NCBI GenBank assembly: GCA_035265935.1
Contig: DATFOC010000058.1
Coordinates: 37,021-101,020, forward strand
Length of the DNA stretch: 64,000 bases
Source: JACDAN01 sp035265935
Lineage (GTDB): Bacteria; Actinomycetota; Thermoleophilia; Gaiellales; Gaiellaceae
Direction: 5' to 3'
Position 1 is the first letter of the stretch. Every line of letters begins with the position of its first letter. The notes beneath the pieces are model-generated. The model saw only the letters and a program-made list of their open reading frames with translations. It was not told the DNA's origin and did not search any database. The translations under genes and the position numbers were made by a program. Of the stretch, positions 24,582-32,129 are shown in pieces.

Positions 24582-27338
24582 ATGAGCGCTATTCCGACCG
24601 AGCATCGGGTCGGAGGCGTCGCGTCGGGGCGGGAGCCGGCTCGTCGCCAGCGGTTGTCGCTCGCCGCGCTGGTCTACCTGGTCGCCGTCGTCGGTTCCGC
24701 CGCTGCGATCACCGCGCCGCTCCTGTCGCGGCTCGACCGCGGGGACGAGGACTGGATGACGTTCCTGATCCTCGCGGGCTCAGCCGCCGTCGCCCAGCTC
24801 TTCCTCGTGCGGACCGGGAAGAACCAGTCGTACCAGACGTCGATCGTCTTCCTGATCCCCGCAGCGCTCCTGCTGCCTCCTGAGCTTGTGGCGCTTGTGC
24901 CGGTCGTGCAGCACCTGCCCGATTGGCTCAAGAACAGGACGGTCTGGTACATCCAGATCTTCAACATCTCGAACTTCACGCTGGCCATCCTCGCCGCCTC
25001 GTTCGGCGCGCTCCTCGTCGGTCAGCTACCGGCACTCGAGGCGTATGACCACGTCCAGTTCGCGCTCGGCGGCGTGACCGCGTGCTTCCTGCTCGTCGGG
25101 ATCAACCACTCGCTGCTCGCGCCGATGCTCGCTTTCGCCCGCGGGATCTCGCCGCGCGAGTCCGGGCTGTTCAGCTTCCAGAGCCTGTCGACCGACCTGG
25201 TGCTCGCGGCACTCGGCGTCGGCATCGCGACCTTCTGGGACTCCAACCCGTGGATGGTTCCGTTCGCCGTCGCGCCGCTCGTGCTGATCCACCGCTCACT
25301 CGCGGTGCCCAAGCTCGAGGCGGAGGCCCGGGTCGACCCCAAAACCGGTCTCTTCAACGCGCGGCACTTCGGGCAGGCCCTGAACGAGGAGCTGACGCGC
25401 GGGGCCCGGTTCGACCGGCCGCTCTCGCTGATCATGGCCGACCTCGATCTCCTGCGCGAGATCAACAACACGTACGGCCACCTCGCCGGCGACGCCGTCC
25501 TGAAGGGCATCGCCGAGGTCTTCCGTGCGCTCCTGCGCCACTACGACGTTCCTGCGCGGTTCGGCGGTGAGGAGTTCAGCATCCTCCTGCCGGAGACGAG
25601 CCCCGAGGAGGCGCTCGAGATCGCGGAGCGGATCCGGCGAGCGGTGTCGCAGCGCACATTCGATGTCGAGACGTCGAGCGAGCCGATTCGTGCCACGGTC
25701 TCGATTGGCGTCGCCTCGTTCCCACGGGACGGCTCGGACCCAAACGAGCTGATCCACCAGGCCGACCTCGCGGTCTACCGCGCGAAGCTCCAGGGACGCA
25801 ACCGCGTCCTCGACGCGACGACCTCGGAGCCGCTTGCGATGCCGGCGCCGCACCGGCGTGGCCGTCTCACCGCGGTCACGGAGGACGGAGATCACGTGGT
25901 CCCGCTTCCGCCGGTGGACGAGATGACACCGGGCCAGGAACGGCGCCAGGCGCCGCACAGGCCGCACGCGGTCCAGGGACCGCGGTTCTTCTCCCTGTCG
26001 AAGCGGCTCGCAACGCTGGTCGGCGTGGTCGCCTTCGTGGGCGTGGGCGCCGGTGTCCTGGGCGCGCTGCTCGGCACCGCAACCGACGTCTTCGGGCTCG
26101 TCGCGCTCGTCATCCTCGTCGGGCTCGGCCAGGCCGTCGCGCTCGAGGTCGACGACGGATCGATCTCAGTCAGCGCAGTCGGCGCACTCGCGGGCGCGGC
26201 TCTGTTCGGGCCGCGCGCCGCGCTCGCGCTCGCGATCACGACGTGCGTGGTCGACTGGAGCGCCAAGCGCTACCCGCTGCACCGCACGCTCTTCAACATC
26301 GGCGCGCTCTCCCTGGCCTCGCTCGCAGCCTCCGCGGTCTTCGCACTCGGCTTCGACGGCAGCGTGGGCGAGCTCGTCACCGTCGGCGCCGGACTAGCGG
26401 CCGGCGCCGCCTACTTCGCCGTGAACACCGGCCTCCTCAGCCTCGCGCTGTCGATGGAGGGCCACGAGCGCTGGTGGAGGGCCTGGCACGAGCGTTTCCT
26501 CTGGCTCCTGCCGCACTGGGTGGTCTACGGGTTCGTCGGCGGCGTCATGGCGATCGCCTACCACGCGGCCGGCCCCTACGCGCTCGCCGTCTTCGCCGTC
26601 CCGCTCCTCCTCATGCGCAAGACGCAGGAGGCGTATCTCCGGCACACGCGCAAGAGCGCCCAGAAGCTGCGTCAGGCGGCCGAGACGATCCAGGACCAGA
26701 ACGTGTCTTTGGAGAAGGCGAACCGCCTGCTGCGGGAGCGCTCCACGGCGGCGATGGAGTCCTTGTCCGCCACGGTGGACGCGCGGGACGCATACACGGC
26801 CGGCCACTCCCGCCGGGTGCAGGAGCTTGCTCTTGCGATCGGACGGGAGCTGGGGCTCTCGAAGGTTGAGCTCGACCTGCTCGGACACGCGGCGCTCTTC
26901 CACGACATCGGCAAGCTCGCGGTGCCCGATGCGATCCTCCTGAAGGCGGCCACGCTCACACATGACGAGTGGGATCTCATGCAGCGTCACGCCGAGGAGG
27001 GAGCGAGGATCATCGACCGGCTCGGATTCCTGCAGGACGCGGTGCCTTCGATCCGGCATCACCACGAGCGCTTCGACGGCACCGGCTATCCGGACGGCCT
27101 CAAGGGCGAGGACATCCCGCTCGGAGCCCGGATCATCCACGTCGCCGACGCGCTCGACTCGATGCTCACCACCAGGATCTACCGCGCCGCCCGCCCCGCC
27201 AAGGAGGCGATGGAGGAGCTCAATCGTTCGGCCGGCAGCCAGTTCTGTCCGCGCTGCGTCGCGGCTCTCGAACGCATTCTCCCGCCCGAGTTGATCGAGG
27301 ACGAGACAGCTCGACGGGAGCTTCTCGCCGTCTCGTAG
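24582..27338 (+). CDS. membrane protein with GGDEF diguanylate cyclase and HD-GYP phosphodiesterase domains
   Basis: A 918-residue protein with four modules: an N-terminal membrane region (about 25-245), a GGDEF domain (250-410), a second membrane region (470-685), a short coiled coil (about 690-725), and an HD-GYP domain (730-885). The cyclase has ARFGGEEFS (near 327) and, five residues upstream, the product-inhibition I-site RHYD, so it should make c-di-GMP. The phosphodiesterase has HSRRVQELA, FHDIGKLAVPD and HHERFDGTGYPDGLKGEDIP, all residues expected for an active HD-GYP. The two membrane regions resemble each other (FNISNFTLAILAAS against FNIGALSLASLAAS), suggesting fusion of two related membrane sensors. 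It probably sets c-di-GMP in response to an envelope signal. Confidence 0.93.
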   Translation: MSAIPTEHRVGGVASGREPARRQRLSLAALVYLVAVVGSAAAITAPLLSRLDRGDEDWMTFLILAGSAAVAQLFLVRTGKNQSYQTSIVFLIPAALLLPPELVALVPVVQHLPDWLKNRTVWYIQIFNISNFTLAILAASFGALLVGQLPALEAYDHVQFALGGVTACFLLVGINHSLLAPMLAFARGISPRESGLFSFQSLSTDLVLAALGVGIATFWDSNPWMVPFAVAPLVLIHRSLAVPKLEAEARVDPKTGLFNARHFGQALNEELTRGARFDRPLSLIMADLDLLREINNTYGHLAGDAVLKGIAEVFRALLRHYDVPARFGGEEFSILLPETSPEEALEIAERIRRAVSQRTFDVETSSEPIRATVSIGVASFPRDGSDPNELIHQADLAVYRAKLQGRNRVLDATTSEPLAMPAPHRRGRLTAVTEDGDHVVPLPPVDEMTPGQERRQAPHRPHAVQGPRFFSLSKRLATLVGVVAFVGVGAGVLGALLGTATDVFGLVALVILVGLGQAVALEVDDGSISVSAVGALAGAALFGPRAALALAITTCVVDWSAKRYPLHRTLFNIGALSLASLAASAVFALGFDGSVGELVTVGAGLAAGAAYFAVNTGLLSLALSMEGHERWWRAWHERFLWLLPHWVVYGFVGGVMAIAYHAAGPYALAVFAVPLLLMRKTQEAYLRHTRKSAQKLRQAAETIQDQNVSLEKANRLLRERSTAAMESLSATVDARDAYTAGHSRRVQELALAIGRELGLSKVELDLLGHAALFHDIGKLAVPDAILLKAATLTHDEWDLMQRHAEEGARIIDRLGFLQDAVPSIRHHHERFDGTGYPDGLKGEDIPLGARIIHVADALDSMLTTRIYRAARPAKEAMEELNRSAGSQFCPRCVAALERILPPELIEDETARRELLAVS

Positions 27339-27416
27339 ACGCCCTGGCCAGGCCTCAGCGCTCGCGGACGGCGTGCGCGGATGATCGGAGGCGTCGACCG
27401 CGCTGCTCGCCCGCTC

Positions 27417-27451
27417 TTGCAAATAGGCGAGTTTGCTCTATCCTTATTGCC
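27417..27451 (+). promoter_or_regulatory. candidate promoter with overlapping inverted repeat, leaderless
   Basis: TTGCAA at 27417-27422 and TATCCT at 27439-27444 are separated by 16 bases and would start transcription at or next to the ATG at 27452, giving a leaderless mRNA; no ribosome-binding site is visible. GCAAA at 27419-27423 and TTTGC at 27432-27436 form an inverted repeat inside the core promoter, a typical place for a repressor site. Confidence 0.45.
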
Positions 27452-28231
27452 ATGGCTCGACGGCCCGCCCGCGAGCTGCTCGAGTCCCTCGACCGAGACG
27501 CTCTCGCCCAGTTTCAGGCTGGAATTCGCAAGCGCTACAGCGACGAGGACATCGTGAAACAGCTGCAGGAATCCGCTCGGCGGCTGGGCAGGTCACCGTC
27601 GATGCGCGAGTTCGCGGCCGACGAGGAGACCATGGTGCACCCGCAAACGGTAATCGAGCACTTCGGGAGCTGGAATGCGGCGAAGCGGGCCGCCGGGCTC
27701 GTTCCGCGACGCTTCGCGACCCGAGATGAGCTGCTCCAGCTCCTGCGCGAACTGGGGGAGAGGCTCGAGCGGACGCCCACGGCCCGGGACCTCGACGAGC
27801 ACCGCGGCTCGATGCCCTCGAAGTCCCTCTATTGGCACACGTTCGGCTCGCTCACGACCGCACTCCGGGAGGCCGGGTTCGACGTCCCAGTCGGGGAGGA
27901 GCGCCTCGAGCGCGCAATCGATCAGGGCTGTGACGTCGCTTTGAAGCTCGGCCGGCTCCCGAAGTTCCAGGAGTGGGGCGCCGCGAGGCGCGAAGACCAA
28001 TCGCTGCTGACCGAGTGGCAGATCTACCGGATGTTCGACGTCCGCCGCGGCGCGTGGTCGACGTTCCAGTACCTGATCCGCGAGCGCCTGCTCGAGGACG
28101 GCTATGACGTTTCGCCCGACGGGCGGGTGTCGAAAAAGACCGGTGCTAGAGCGACGCGAGCGCGGTCAGCAACCGCAAGCAGGACTCCCGCTCGCCGGGC
28201 GCGCGCACGGCGGGGAGGGGCCGCTCGGTAA
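27452..28231 (+). CDS. HNR-repeat (homing-endonuclease-associated repeat) DNA-binding protein
   Basis: A 259-residue hydrophilic protein made of three repeats with a helix-turn-helix-like layout: LQESARRLGRSPSMREF ... FGSWNAAKRAAGL (residues 33-90), LRELGERLERTPTARDL ... FGSLTTALREAGF (95-145), and ALKLGRLPKFQEW ... GAWSTFQYLIRERL (160-215). The L-G-R-x-P-x-x-x-E-F and FG-S-W-x-x-A-x-x-x-A-G pattern matches the HNH/homing-endonuclease-associated repeat. There is no nuclease motif, so it is likely a standalone DNA-binding regulator. The last 28 codons (Arg/Ala/Thr-rich) are antisense to the 3' end of the next gene and may be a read-through tail. An overlapping promoter palindrome suggests autoregulation. 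Confidence 0.75.
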   Translation: MARRPARELLESLDRDALAQFQAGIRKRYSDEDIVKQLQESARRLGRSPSMREFAADEETMVHPQTVIEHFGSWNAAKRAAGLVPRRFATRDELLQLLRELGERLERTPTARDLDEHRGSMPSKSLYWHTFGSLTTALREAGFDVPVGEERLERAIDQGCDVALKLGRLPKFQEWGAARREDQSLLTEWQIYRMFDVRRGAWSTFQYLIRERLLEDGYDVSPDGRVSKKTGARATRARSATASRTPARRARARRGGAAR

Positions 28232-28934
28232 ACCCGCGGTCGGGGCGGAAGCGCTCCTTGCAGGCGAGGCGTCCGCCCTCGAGCGTGAGGATGGTGCCCT
28301 CGGGCAGCTCGCGCTTCCGGAACCGGAGCCCGAGGAACCGCTCGGAGACCTCCAGTGCGTGTTCCGTGGAGGCGAAGAAGATGCCTTCACGGGACTCGCC
28401 CGTCCAGAGCGGACGACCGACGCCACGGGCGAGGTAGACCGCGCCGCGCTCGCGCTCGTCGACCCAGGCTGTCGCCATCGAGCCGCGGAGCTGTTCGAGG
28501 GTCTTGCACCACGGCCCGAAGCCCTCCACGAGCGCGAAGATCGCCTCCGTGTCCACCGTCATCGATGCCTCGTGCCGCTGAATGGCATGCCGCTCGAAGA
28601 TCTCCTCGTCATTCAGGATGATCCCGTTGTGGACACCCACGATGTGCCCGTGGCGGACCGGGTGATTGTTGGCCTCGATGGTGGGGTGGCCCTTGGTGTA
28701 GTCGCGCACATGGAGGAGGACCTCCACGGATGAGGCGGGGACGGTCAGGTCGGTAAGGAGCGCACTCGCCCCGGAGCGCTGCTTGCGCACGGAGACCGAC
28801 TCCCCGGGCGACCGGTGTGCATATCCGACGGCGTCGGCGCCGCGCTCGGCGATCCCGGCAAGCAGGGCCTGGGCGGCCAGCGTCCGGTCGATCCGGGCGT
28901 CGGCCTTCAGGCTATATCCGGCAATACCACACAT
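28146..28934 (-). CDS. standalone class II glutamine amidotransferase domain protein
   Basis: A 262-residue protein beginning MCGIAGYSLKADARIDRT, with the N-terminal nucleophile cysteine at position 2 exposed after Met removal. RDYTKGHPTIEANNHPV (glutamine pocket) and GHIVGVHNGIILNDEEI are typical of the GlmS/PurF glutaminase fold. Unlike GlmS or PurF, the protein ends with the glutaminase fold, so a separate ammonia-accepting partner is expected; none is adjacent. Similar orphan domains are known and mostly uncharacterised. Its 3' end overlaps the convergent HNR gene by 86 bases. Confidence 0.8.
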   Translation of the reverse strand: MCGIAGYSLKADARIDRTLAAQALLAGIAERGADAVGYAHRSPGESVSVRKQRSGASALLTDLTVPASSVEVLLHVRDYTKGHPTIEANNHPVRHGHIVGVHNGIILNDEEIFERHAIQRHEASMTVDTEAIFALVEGFGPWCKTLEQLRGSMATAWVDERERGAVYLARGVGRPLWTGESREGIFFASTEHALEVSERFLGLRFRKRELPEGTILTLEGGRLACKERFRPDRGFTERPLPAVRAPGERESCLRLLTALASL

Positions 28935-29011
28935 ACAGACAGAGAGCTAGGACCCCAACTTCGTGTGACGTCTGAGAGTTCCTTCGGTTAGGCGGTTCAC
29001 GACGCACCTCC

Positions 29012-29025
29012 CCCGATCGGGGGAA
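29012..29025. promoter_or_regulatory. 14-bp perfect palindrome upstream of sigma gene
   Basis: CCCCCGATCGGGGG lies 35 bases before the sigma-factor GTG, in the 125-base gap between two divergent genes (glutaminase minus, sigma plus). It may be an operator for either gene. The GC-rich stem without a T-run argues against a terminator. Confidence 0.35.
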
Positions 29026-29059
29026 CCCGACCGAGGGTCAGGCCGCCGATACACGCCTC

Positions 29060-30022
29060 GTGGAGCCGCGGCCCCTTCCTGAGCCCGACGTCGAGGAGAG
29101 CCCTGTACCTCATCTCGAGGTGCTACCCGGGTCGGGCGCGCTCGACACACCTGATGTGGAAGAGCGCGAAGAGCCGGTAGGGAAGACCGATGACGGCACT
29201 CCTCTTACCGACCCGCTGAAGCTGTACGTCCGGCAGATCGGCGACGGCCGGCTGCTCACCGCAGAGGAAGAGCGTGAGCTCGCGCGTCGCAAGGATGCGG
29301 GCGACGAGGCCGCCAAACGCCGGCTGATCGAGTGCAACCTCCGGCTCGTGATGTCGATCACAAGGAACTACACCAAGGCCGGCGTTCCGCTCCTCGACCT
29401 CATCCAGGAGGGCAATCTCGGCCTGATCCGGGCAGTGGAGAAGTTCGACTGGAAGCTTGGATTCAAGCTCTCGACGTACGCCACCTGGTGGATTCGCCAG
29501 GCAGTCTCGCGAGCGCTTGCAGACCAGGGGAGGACGATCCGCCTGCCCGTCCACGTCGCCGAGCAGGCCCGCAAGGTGCTGCGCGCCCGCCGGATCCTCA
29601 CGCAAAAGCTCAACCGCGACCCGACGGTCGAGGAGATCGCCAAGGAAAGCGGATTCACGGTCGAGCGCGTGGAGGAGCTCTTCGAGCTCGTCGAGGATCC
29701 GGTCAGCCTCGAGACCCCCGTCGGCGACGGCGAGAGCCTCTACGGCGACCTGATCGAAGACATCCACTCCGACCGACCCGACGACGCGACGGCGAAGGAG
29801 CTCCGTTCGGTCGAGCTGGCCGAGGCGATGCACCGCCTGAACCCGAGGATGCGCAGGGTGCTGGCGATGCGCTTCGGCCTCGAGGGCCACACGCCGAAGA
29901 CGCTCGAGGAGGTCGGAACCGACCTCGGCATCACGCGGGAGCGAGTTCGGCAGCTGGAGTCACGCGCGCTCCGCGAGCTGCGCACGGTCGCGCCCGGCTT
30001 GCAGTTCTATCTCGAAACCTGA
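29060..30022 (+). CDS. RNA polymerase sigma factor, RpoD-like without region 1.1 (group 2 type)
   Basis: A 320-residue sigma-70 family protein. After about 50 acidic, Pro-rich residues come region 1.2 (DPLKLYVRQIGDGRLLTAEE), region 2 (NLRLVMSITRNYTKAGVPLL, DLIQEGNLGLIRAVEKFDW, FKLSTYATWWIRQAVSRAL), region 3 and region 4 with helix-turn-helix TLEEVGTDLGITRERVRQLE. Region 2.4 and region 4.2 match those of the primary sigma at 30032-31090 closely, so it likely reads similar promoters. The absence of region 1.1 places it among the non-essential RpoD-like factors. GTG start with no strong ribosome-binding site. Ends 9 bases from the convergent sigma gene. Confidence 0.9.
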   Translation: MEPRPLPEPDVEESPVPHLEVLPGSGALDTPDVEEREEPVGKTDDGTPLTDPLKLYVRQIGDGRLLTAEEERELARRKDAGDEAAKRRLIECNLRLVMSITRNYTKAGVPLLDLIQEGNLGLIRAVEKFDWKLGFKLSTYATWWIRQAVSRALADQGRTIRLPVHVAEQARKVLRARRILTQKLNRDPTVEEIAKESGFTVERVEELFELVEDPVSLETPVGDGESLYGDLIEDIHSDRPDDATAKELRSVELAEAMHRLNPRMRRVLAMRFGLEGHTPKTLEEVGTDLGITRERVRQLESRALRELRTVAPGLQFYLET

Positions 30023-30031
30023 CAATCGCCG

Positions 30032-31090
30032 CTAGGCGACGGTTTCGATCTCGTGCAGTCGGCTTAGCCGCTTGAGGGCATGGCCCTCGATCTGACGCAC
30101 GCGCTCGCGTGTGAGGTCGAGCGTCCGGCCGATCTCCTCGAGCGTCCTCGGCTCCGAGTTGTCGAGGCCGTAGCGGAGGACGAGCACGGCGCGCTCACGC
30201 TCCGTGAGCGCCCCGAGCGCACGGGCGAGGGCCTGGCTGCGGAGCGAGACCTCGACCTCCTCGTCGGGCTGCGGGCCCTTGCACGCTACGAAGTCCCCGA
30301 ACACGGCGTCCTCGGTCTCTCCGACCGGCTGGTCGAGGCTCGTCGACGCATGCGCCGCCGCCTTCACCTCGCGCGCCTGCTCGATGGGGAGGCTTGCCTC
30401 CTCGGCGACCTCCTCGAGCGTGGGCTCCCGGCCGAGCTGCGTCCAGAGGATGCGCTCGGCCTTGTTGAGCTTCTGGAGACGCTCGACGATGTGCACCGGC
30501 ATCCGGATCGTGCGGGCCTTGTCCGCAAGCGCCCTGGCCACGGCTTGGCGGATCCACCAGGTGGCGTACGTCGAGAACTTGTAGCCGCGGCGCCAGTCGA
30601 ATTTCTCGACCGCGCGGATGAGCCCCAGCGTGCCCTCCTGGATCAGGTCCAGGAAGGGCAGGCCTTGGTTCCGGTAGTTCTTCGCGATCGACACGACGAG
30701 GCGCAGGTTCGACTGGATCATCCGCTGCTTCGCCTGCATGTCGCCGCGCTCGATCCGCTTCGAGAGCTCGACCTCCTGGGGGGCGGTCAGGAGCGGGTGG
30801 CGGCCGGCCTCGCGCAGGAAGAGCTGAAGCGCGTCGGTCGTCGTCTCGTAGACGGGCGGCTGCGGCGGCGGCCCCGGCGCCTTTTCTGGCTGTGGGGCCT
30901 CCTCGACGACGTCGATGCCGCGCTGCTCGAGCTCGCGCTGGAGCGCCTCGCGCTCCATCTCGTCCAGCTCCAGCGGCTCGAGAACCTCTGCCAGCTCGGC
31001 GTGCCTGACCGCGCCCGACTGCTCGGCAACCTCGAGCAGATTGCGCAAGTCCTCGCTGCCGAGGACGGACTCGATCTCAGCCGTCGTCAT
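30032..31090 (-). CDS. rpoD: primary RNA polymerase sigma factor RpoD/SigA
   Basis: 352 residues from the ATG at 31090; the longer frame upstream reads through a non-coding region that holds the small RNA genes. The N-terminus (TAEIESVLGSEDLRNLLEVA ... IDVVEE) is a region 1.1-like helical domain, followed by a Pro-rich linker, region 1.2 (DALQLFLREAGRHPLLTAPQ), region 2 (NLRLVVSIAKNYRNQGLPFL, YKFSTYATWWIRQAVARAL), region 3 and region 4 (TLEEIGRTLDLTRERVRQIE). Region 1.1 and overall similarity to SigA mark it as the housekeeping factor. It is convergent with the second sigma gene. A possible promoter is TTCCAG-N18-TATAGA at 31196-31167 on the minus strand. Confidence 0.92.
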   Translation of the reverse strand: MTTAEIESVLGSEDLRNLLEVAEQSGAVRHAELAEVLEPLELDEMEREALQRELEQRGIDVVEEAPQPEKAPGPPPQPPVYETTTDALQLFLREAGRHPLLTAPQEVELSKRIERGDMQAKQRMIQSNLRLVVSIAKNYRNQGLPFLDLIQEGTLGLIRAVEKFDWRRGYKFSTYATWWIRQAVARALADKARTIRMPVHIVERLQKLNKAERILWTQLGREPTLEEVAEEASLPIEQAREVKAAAHASTSLDQPVGETEDAVFGDFVACKGPQPDEEVEVSLRSQALARALGALTERERAVLVLRYGLDNSEPRTLEEIGRTLDLTRERVRQIEGHALKRLSRLHEIETVA

Positions 31091-31364
31091 CCCGCTAGTT
31101 GTCTCTCTCCAAATACCGGCGACGCAAAACTTTGTCCGGGAGCAGCTCCCGAAGGGCGGGCGCGAGTCTATACCGAATCCCGCACCGCTGCTGGAATACG
31201 AACGCACGAGAACAGGCGTTATGTCAAGTTGGGACCGATCCAGCTGCCGGGCCTGCTCCCTCCCCGAGCTGCCTTTCAGAGTTCTCCACAGGCTGGACGC
31301 ATTGCTGTGGAAATGTGGAAAAAAGAAAAGGGTGCAAAGAGCGCGAAATTGCTCGGATGGGGTC

Positions 31365-31393
31365 TTGCAACGCGCGGGCGTCGGCCCTAGTGT
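31365..31393 (+). promoter_or_regulatory. sigma-70 type promoter of small RNA copy 1
   Basis: TTGCAA at 31365-31370, a 17-base spacer, then TAGTGT at 31388-31393. The same layout (TTGCAA, exactly 17 bases, TATGGT) occurs in the second copy, although most spacer bases differ, which supports selection on the hexamers. Further upstream, both copies keep CCACAGGCTG and TGTGGAAATGTGGAAAAAAG, an A-rich block that may act as an UP element or activator site. Confidence 0.65.
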
Positions 31394-31399
31394 CCCCTC

Positions 31400-31556
31400 C
31401 GCGCCGAGCACGGAGCGCGAGTAGGGCGAAGCAGATCCCGAGGGCCGTAGCCGGAAGGCGAAAGTCACCGGGATCGGTGGACGAAAGCGAAACCGGCTCG
31501 GCGAATGATCTGGCGCAGAGGAGCCTTCGGGTTCCTAGGCGCCAGATCGTTTTTTT
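31400..31556 (+). ncRNA. structured small RNA of unknown family, copy 1
   Basis: A free-standing unit of about 155 bases between its own promoter and an intrinsic terminator. Three stems are visible: P1 CGCCGAGC (31402-31409) with GCTCGGCG (31496-31503); P2 GATCCCG (31434-31440) with CGGGATC (31469-31475), enclosing a GC-rich hairpin region with GGAA and GAAA loops; and the terminator. In the second copy P2 changes C-G to T-A and the terminator changes T-A to A-T, both compensatory, and P1 changes C-G to T-G. No credible ORF spans it. I do not recognise a known class; it does not show RNase P, tmRNA, SRP or riboswitch cores. Transcription start and end are inferred. Confidence 0.7.
31507..31556 (+). 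terminator. intrinsic terminator of small RNA copy 1
   Basis: A 10-bp stem GATCTGGCGC (31507-31516) with GCGCCAGATC (31539-31548), an inner stem capped by a UUCG tetraloop, and a run of seven T at 31550-31556. This is the clearest Rho-independent terminator in the window. Confidence 0.9.
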
Positions 31557-31652
31557 GTTCCCGGCCAGTGGTAGAGCACGATGGCCCACAGGCTGTGGAA
31601 ATGTGGAAAAAAGAAAATACTGCAAATTGCGGGAAGTTGTTTTTCCGGCCCC

Positions 31653-31681
31653 TTGCAACCCCCCGCCGGCCGCCCTATGGT
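31653..31681 (+). promoter_or_regulatory. sigma-70 type promoter of small RNA copy 2
   Basis: TTGCAA at 31653-31658, a 17-base spacer and TATGGT at 31676-31681, matching the copy 1 promoter in hexamer and spacing. The -10 is closer to consensus than in copy 1. The same A-rich upstream block precedes it at 31586-31617, here without the 12-base insertion seen in copy 1. Confidence 0.65.
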
Positions 31682-31687
31682 CCCCCT

Positions 31688-31842
31688 CGCGTCGAGCACG
31701 GGACGCGAGTAGGGCGAAGCGGATCCTGAGGGCCGTAGCCGGAAGGCGAAAGTCACCAGGATCGGTGGACGAAAGCGAGACCGGCTCGGCGAATGAACTG
31801 GCGCAGAGGTGCCTTCGGGTTCCTAGGCGCCAGTTCGTTTTT
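31688..31842 (+). ncRNA. structured small RNA of unknown family, copy 2
   Basis: Tandem paralogue of the RNA at 31400-31556, about 290 bases downstream. From GAGCACG to the terminator nearly every base aligns with copy 1, and the differences fall in loops or as compensatory pairs: P2 is GATCCTG/CAGGATC (C-G became T-A), P1 is CGTCGAGC/GCTCGGCG (one G-U pair), and the terminator stem is GAACTGGCGC/GCGCCAGTTC (T-A became A-T). Retention of pairing argues that both copies are functional RNAs rather than one being a relic. Confidence 0.7.
31795..31842 (+). terminator. intrinsic terminator of small RNA copy 2
   Basis: GAACTGGCGC (31795-31804) pairs with GCGCCAGTTC (31827-31836), followed by G and five T (31838-31842). 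The inner UUCG-capped stem is kept with one mismatch. Confidence 0.88.
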
Positions 31843-31898
31843 CTGGACCGGAACGGTCTCCCCCGCGCCGGCGGCCGCCGCCTCTAGAATCGACGCGC

Positions 31899-32129
31899 AT
31901 GCATCTCCGCCAGCCGAGCATCGACCGCGGCGTCACGTCGTTCCTCTGGGCGTTCGGGCTTGGTCTCTACATCTGGCTCGGAATGCTGGCGGTCGGCGTC
32001 GAAGGCGCGACCGCCTTCATCATGAGCGTTCTCGCCGCCTGCGTGATCTTCCTCGTCGTCCGTCTCTACGGCGGCGACGCCGTCCGGAAGCCGCCTCAGT
32101 CCCCGAAGGCGCGCGCCGGCAGCCGGTGA
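31899..32129 (+). CDS. small membrane protein of unknown function
   Basis: 76 residues from ATG: a short basic start, two hydrophobic segments (about 12-32 and 35-52), and a basic Pro/Lys/Arg tail. GC3 is high. It follows the small RNA pair by 57 bases but, being behind a strong terminator, must have its own promoter; TAGAAT at 31885-31890 is a possible -10. The family is not recognised. Confidence 0.6.
   Translation: MHLRQPSIDRGVTSFLWAFGLGLYIWLGMLAVGVEGATAFIMSVLAACVIFLVVRLYGGDAVRKPPQSPKARAGSR

Noticed and set aside
31224..31658. Minus-strand frames with repeated FLFSTFPQ sequence upstream of rpoD
   Set aside because: They arise from the antisense of the tandem small RNA units; the similarity reflects the duplicated RNA genes, not a protein repeat.
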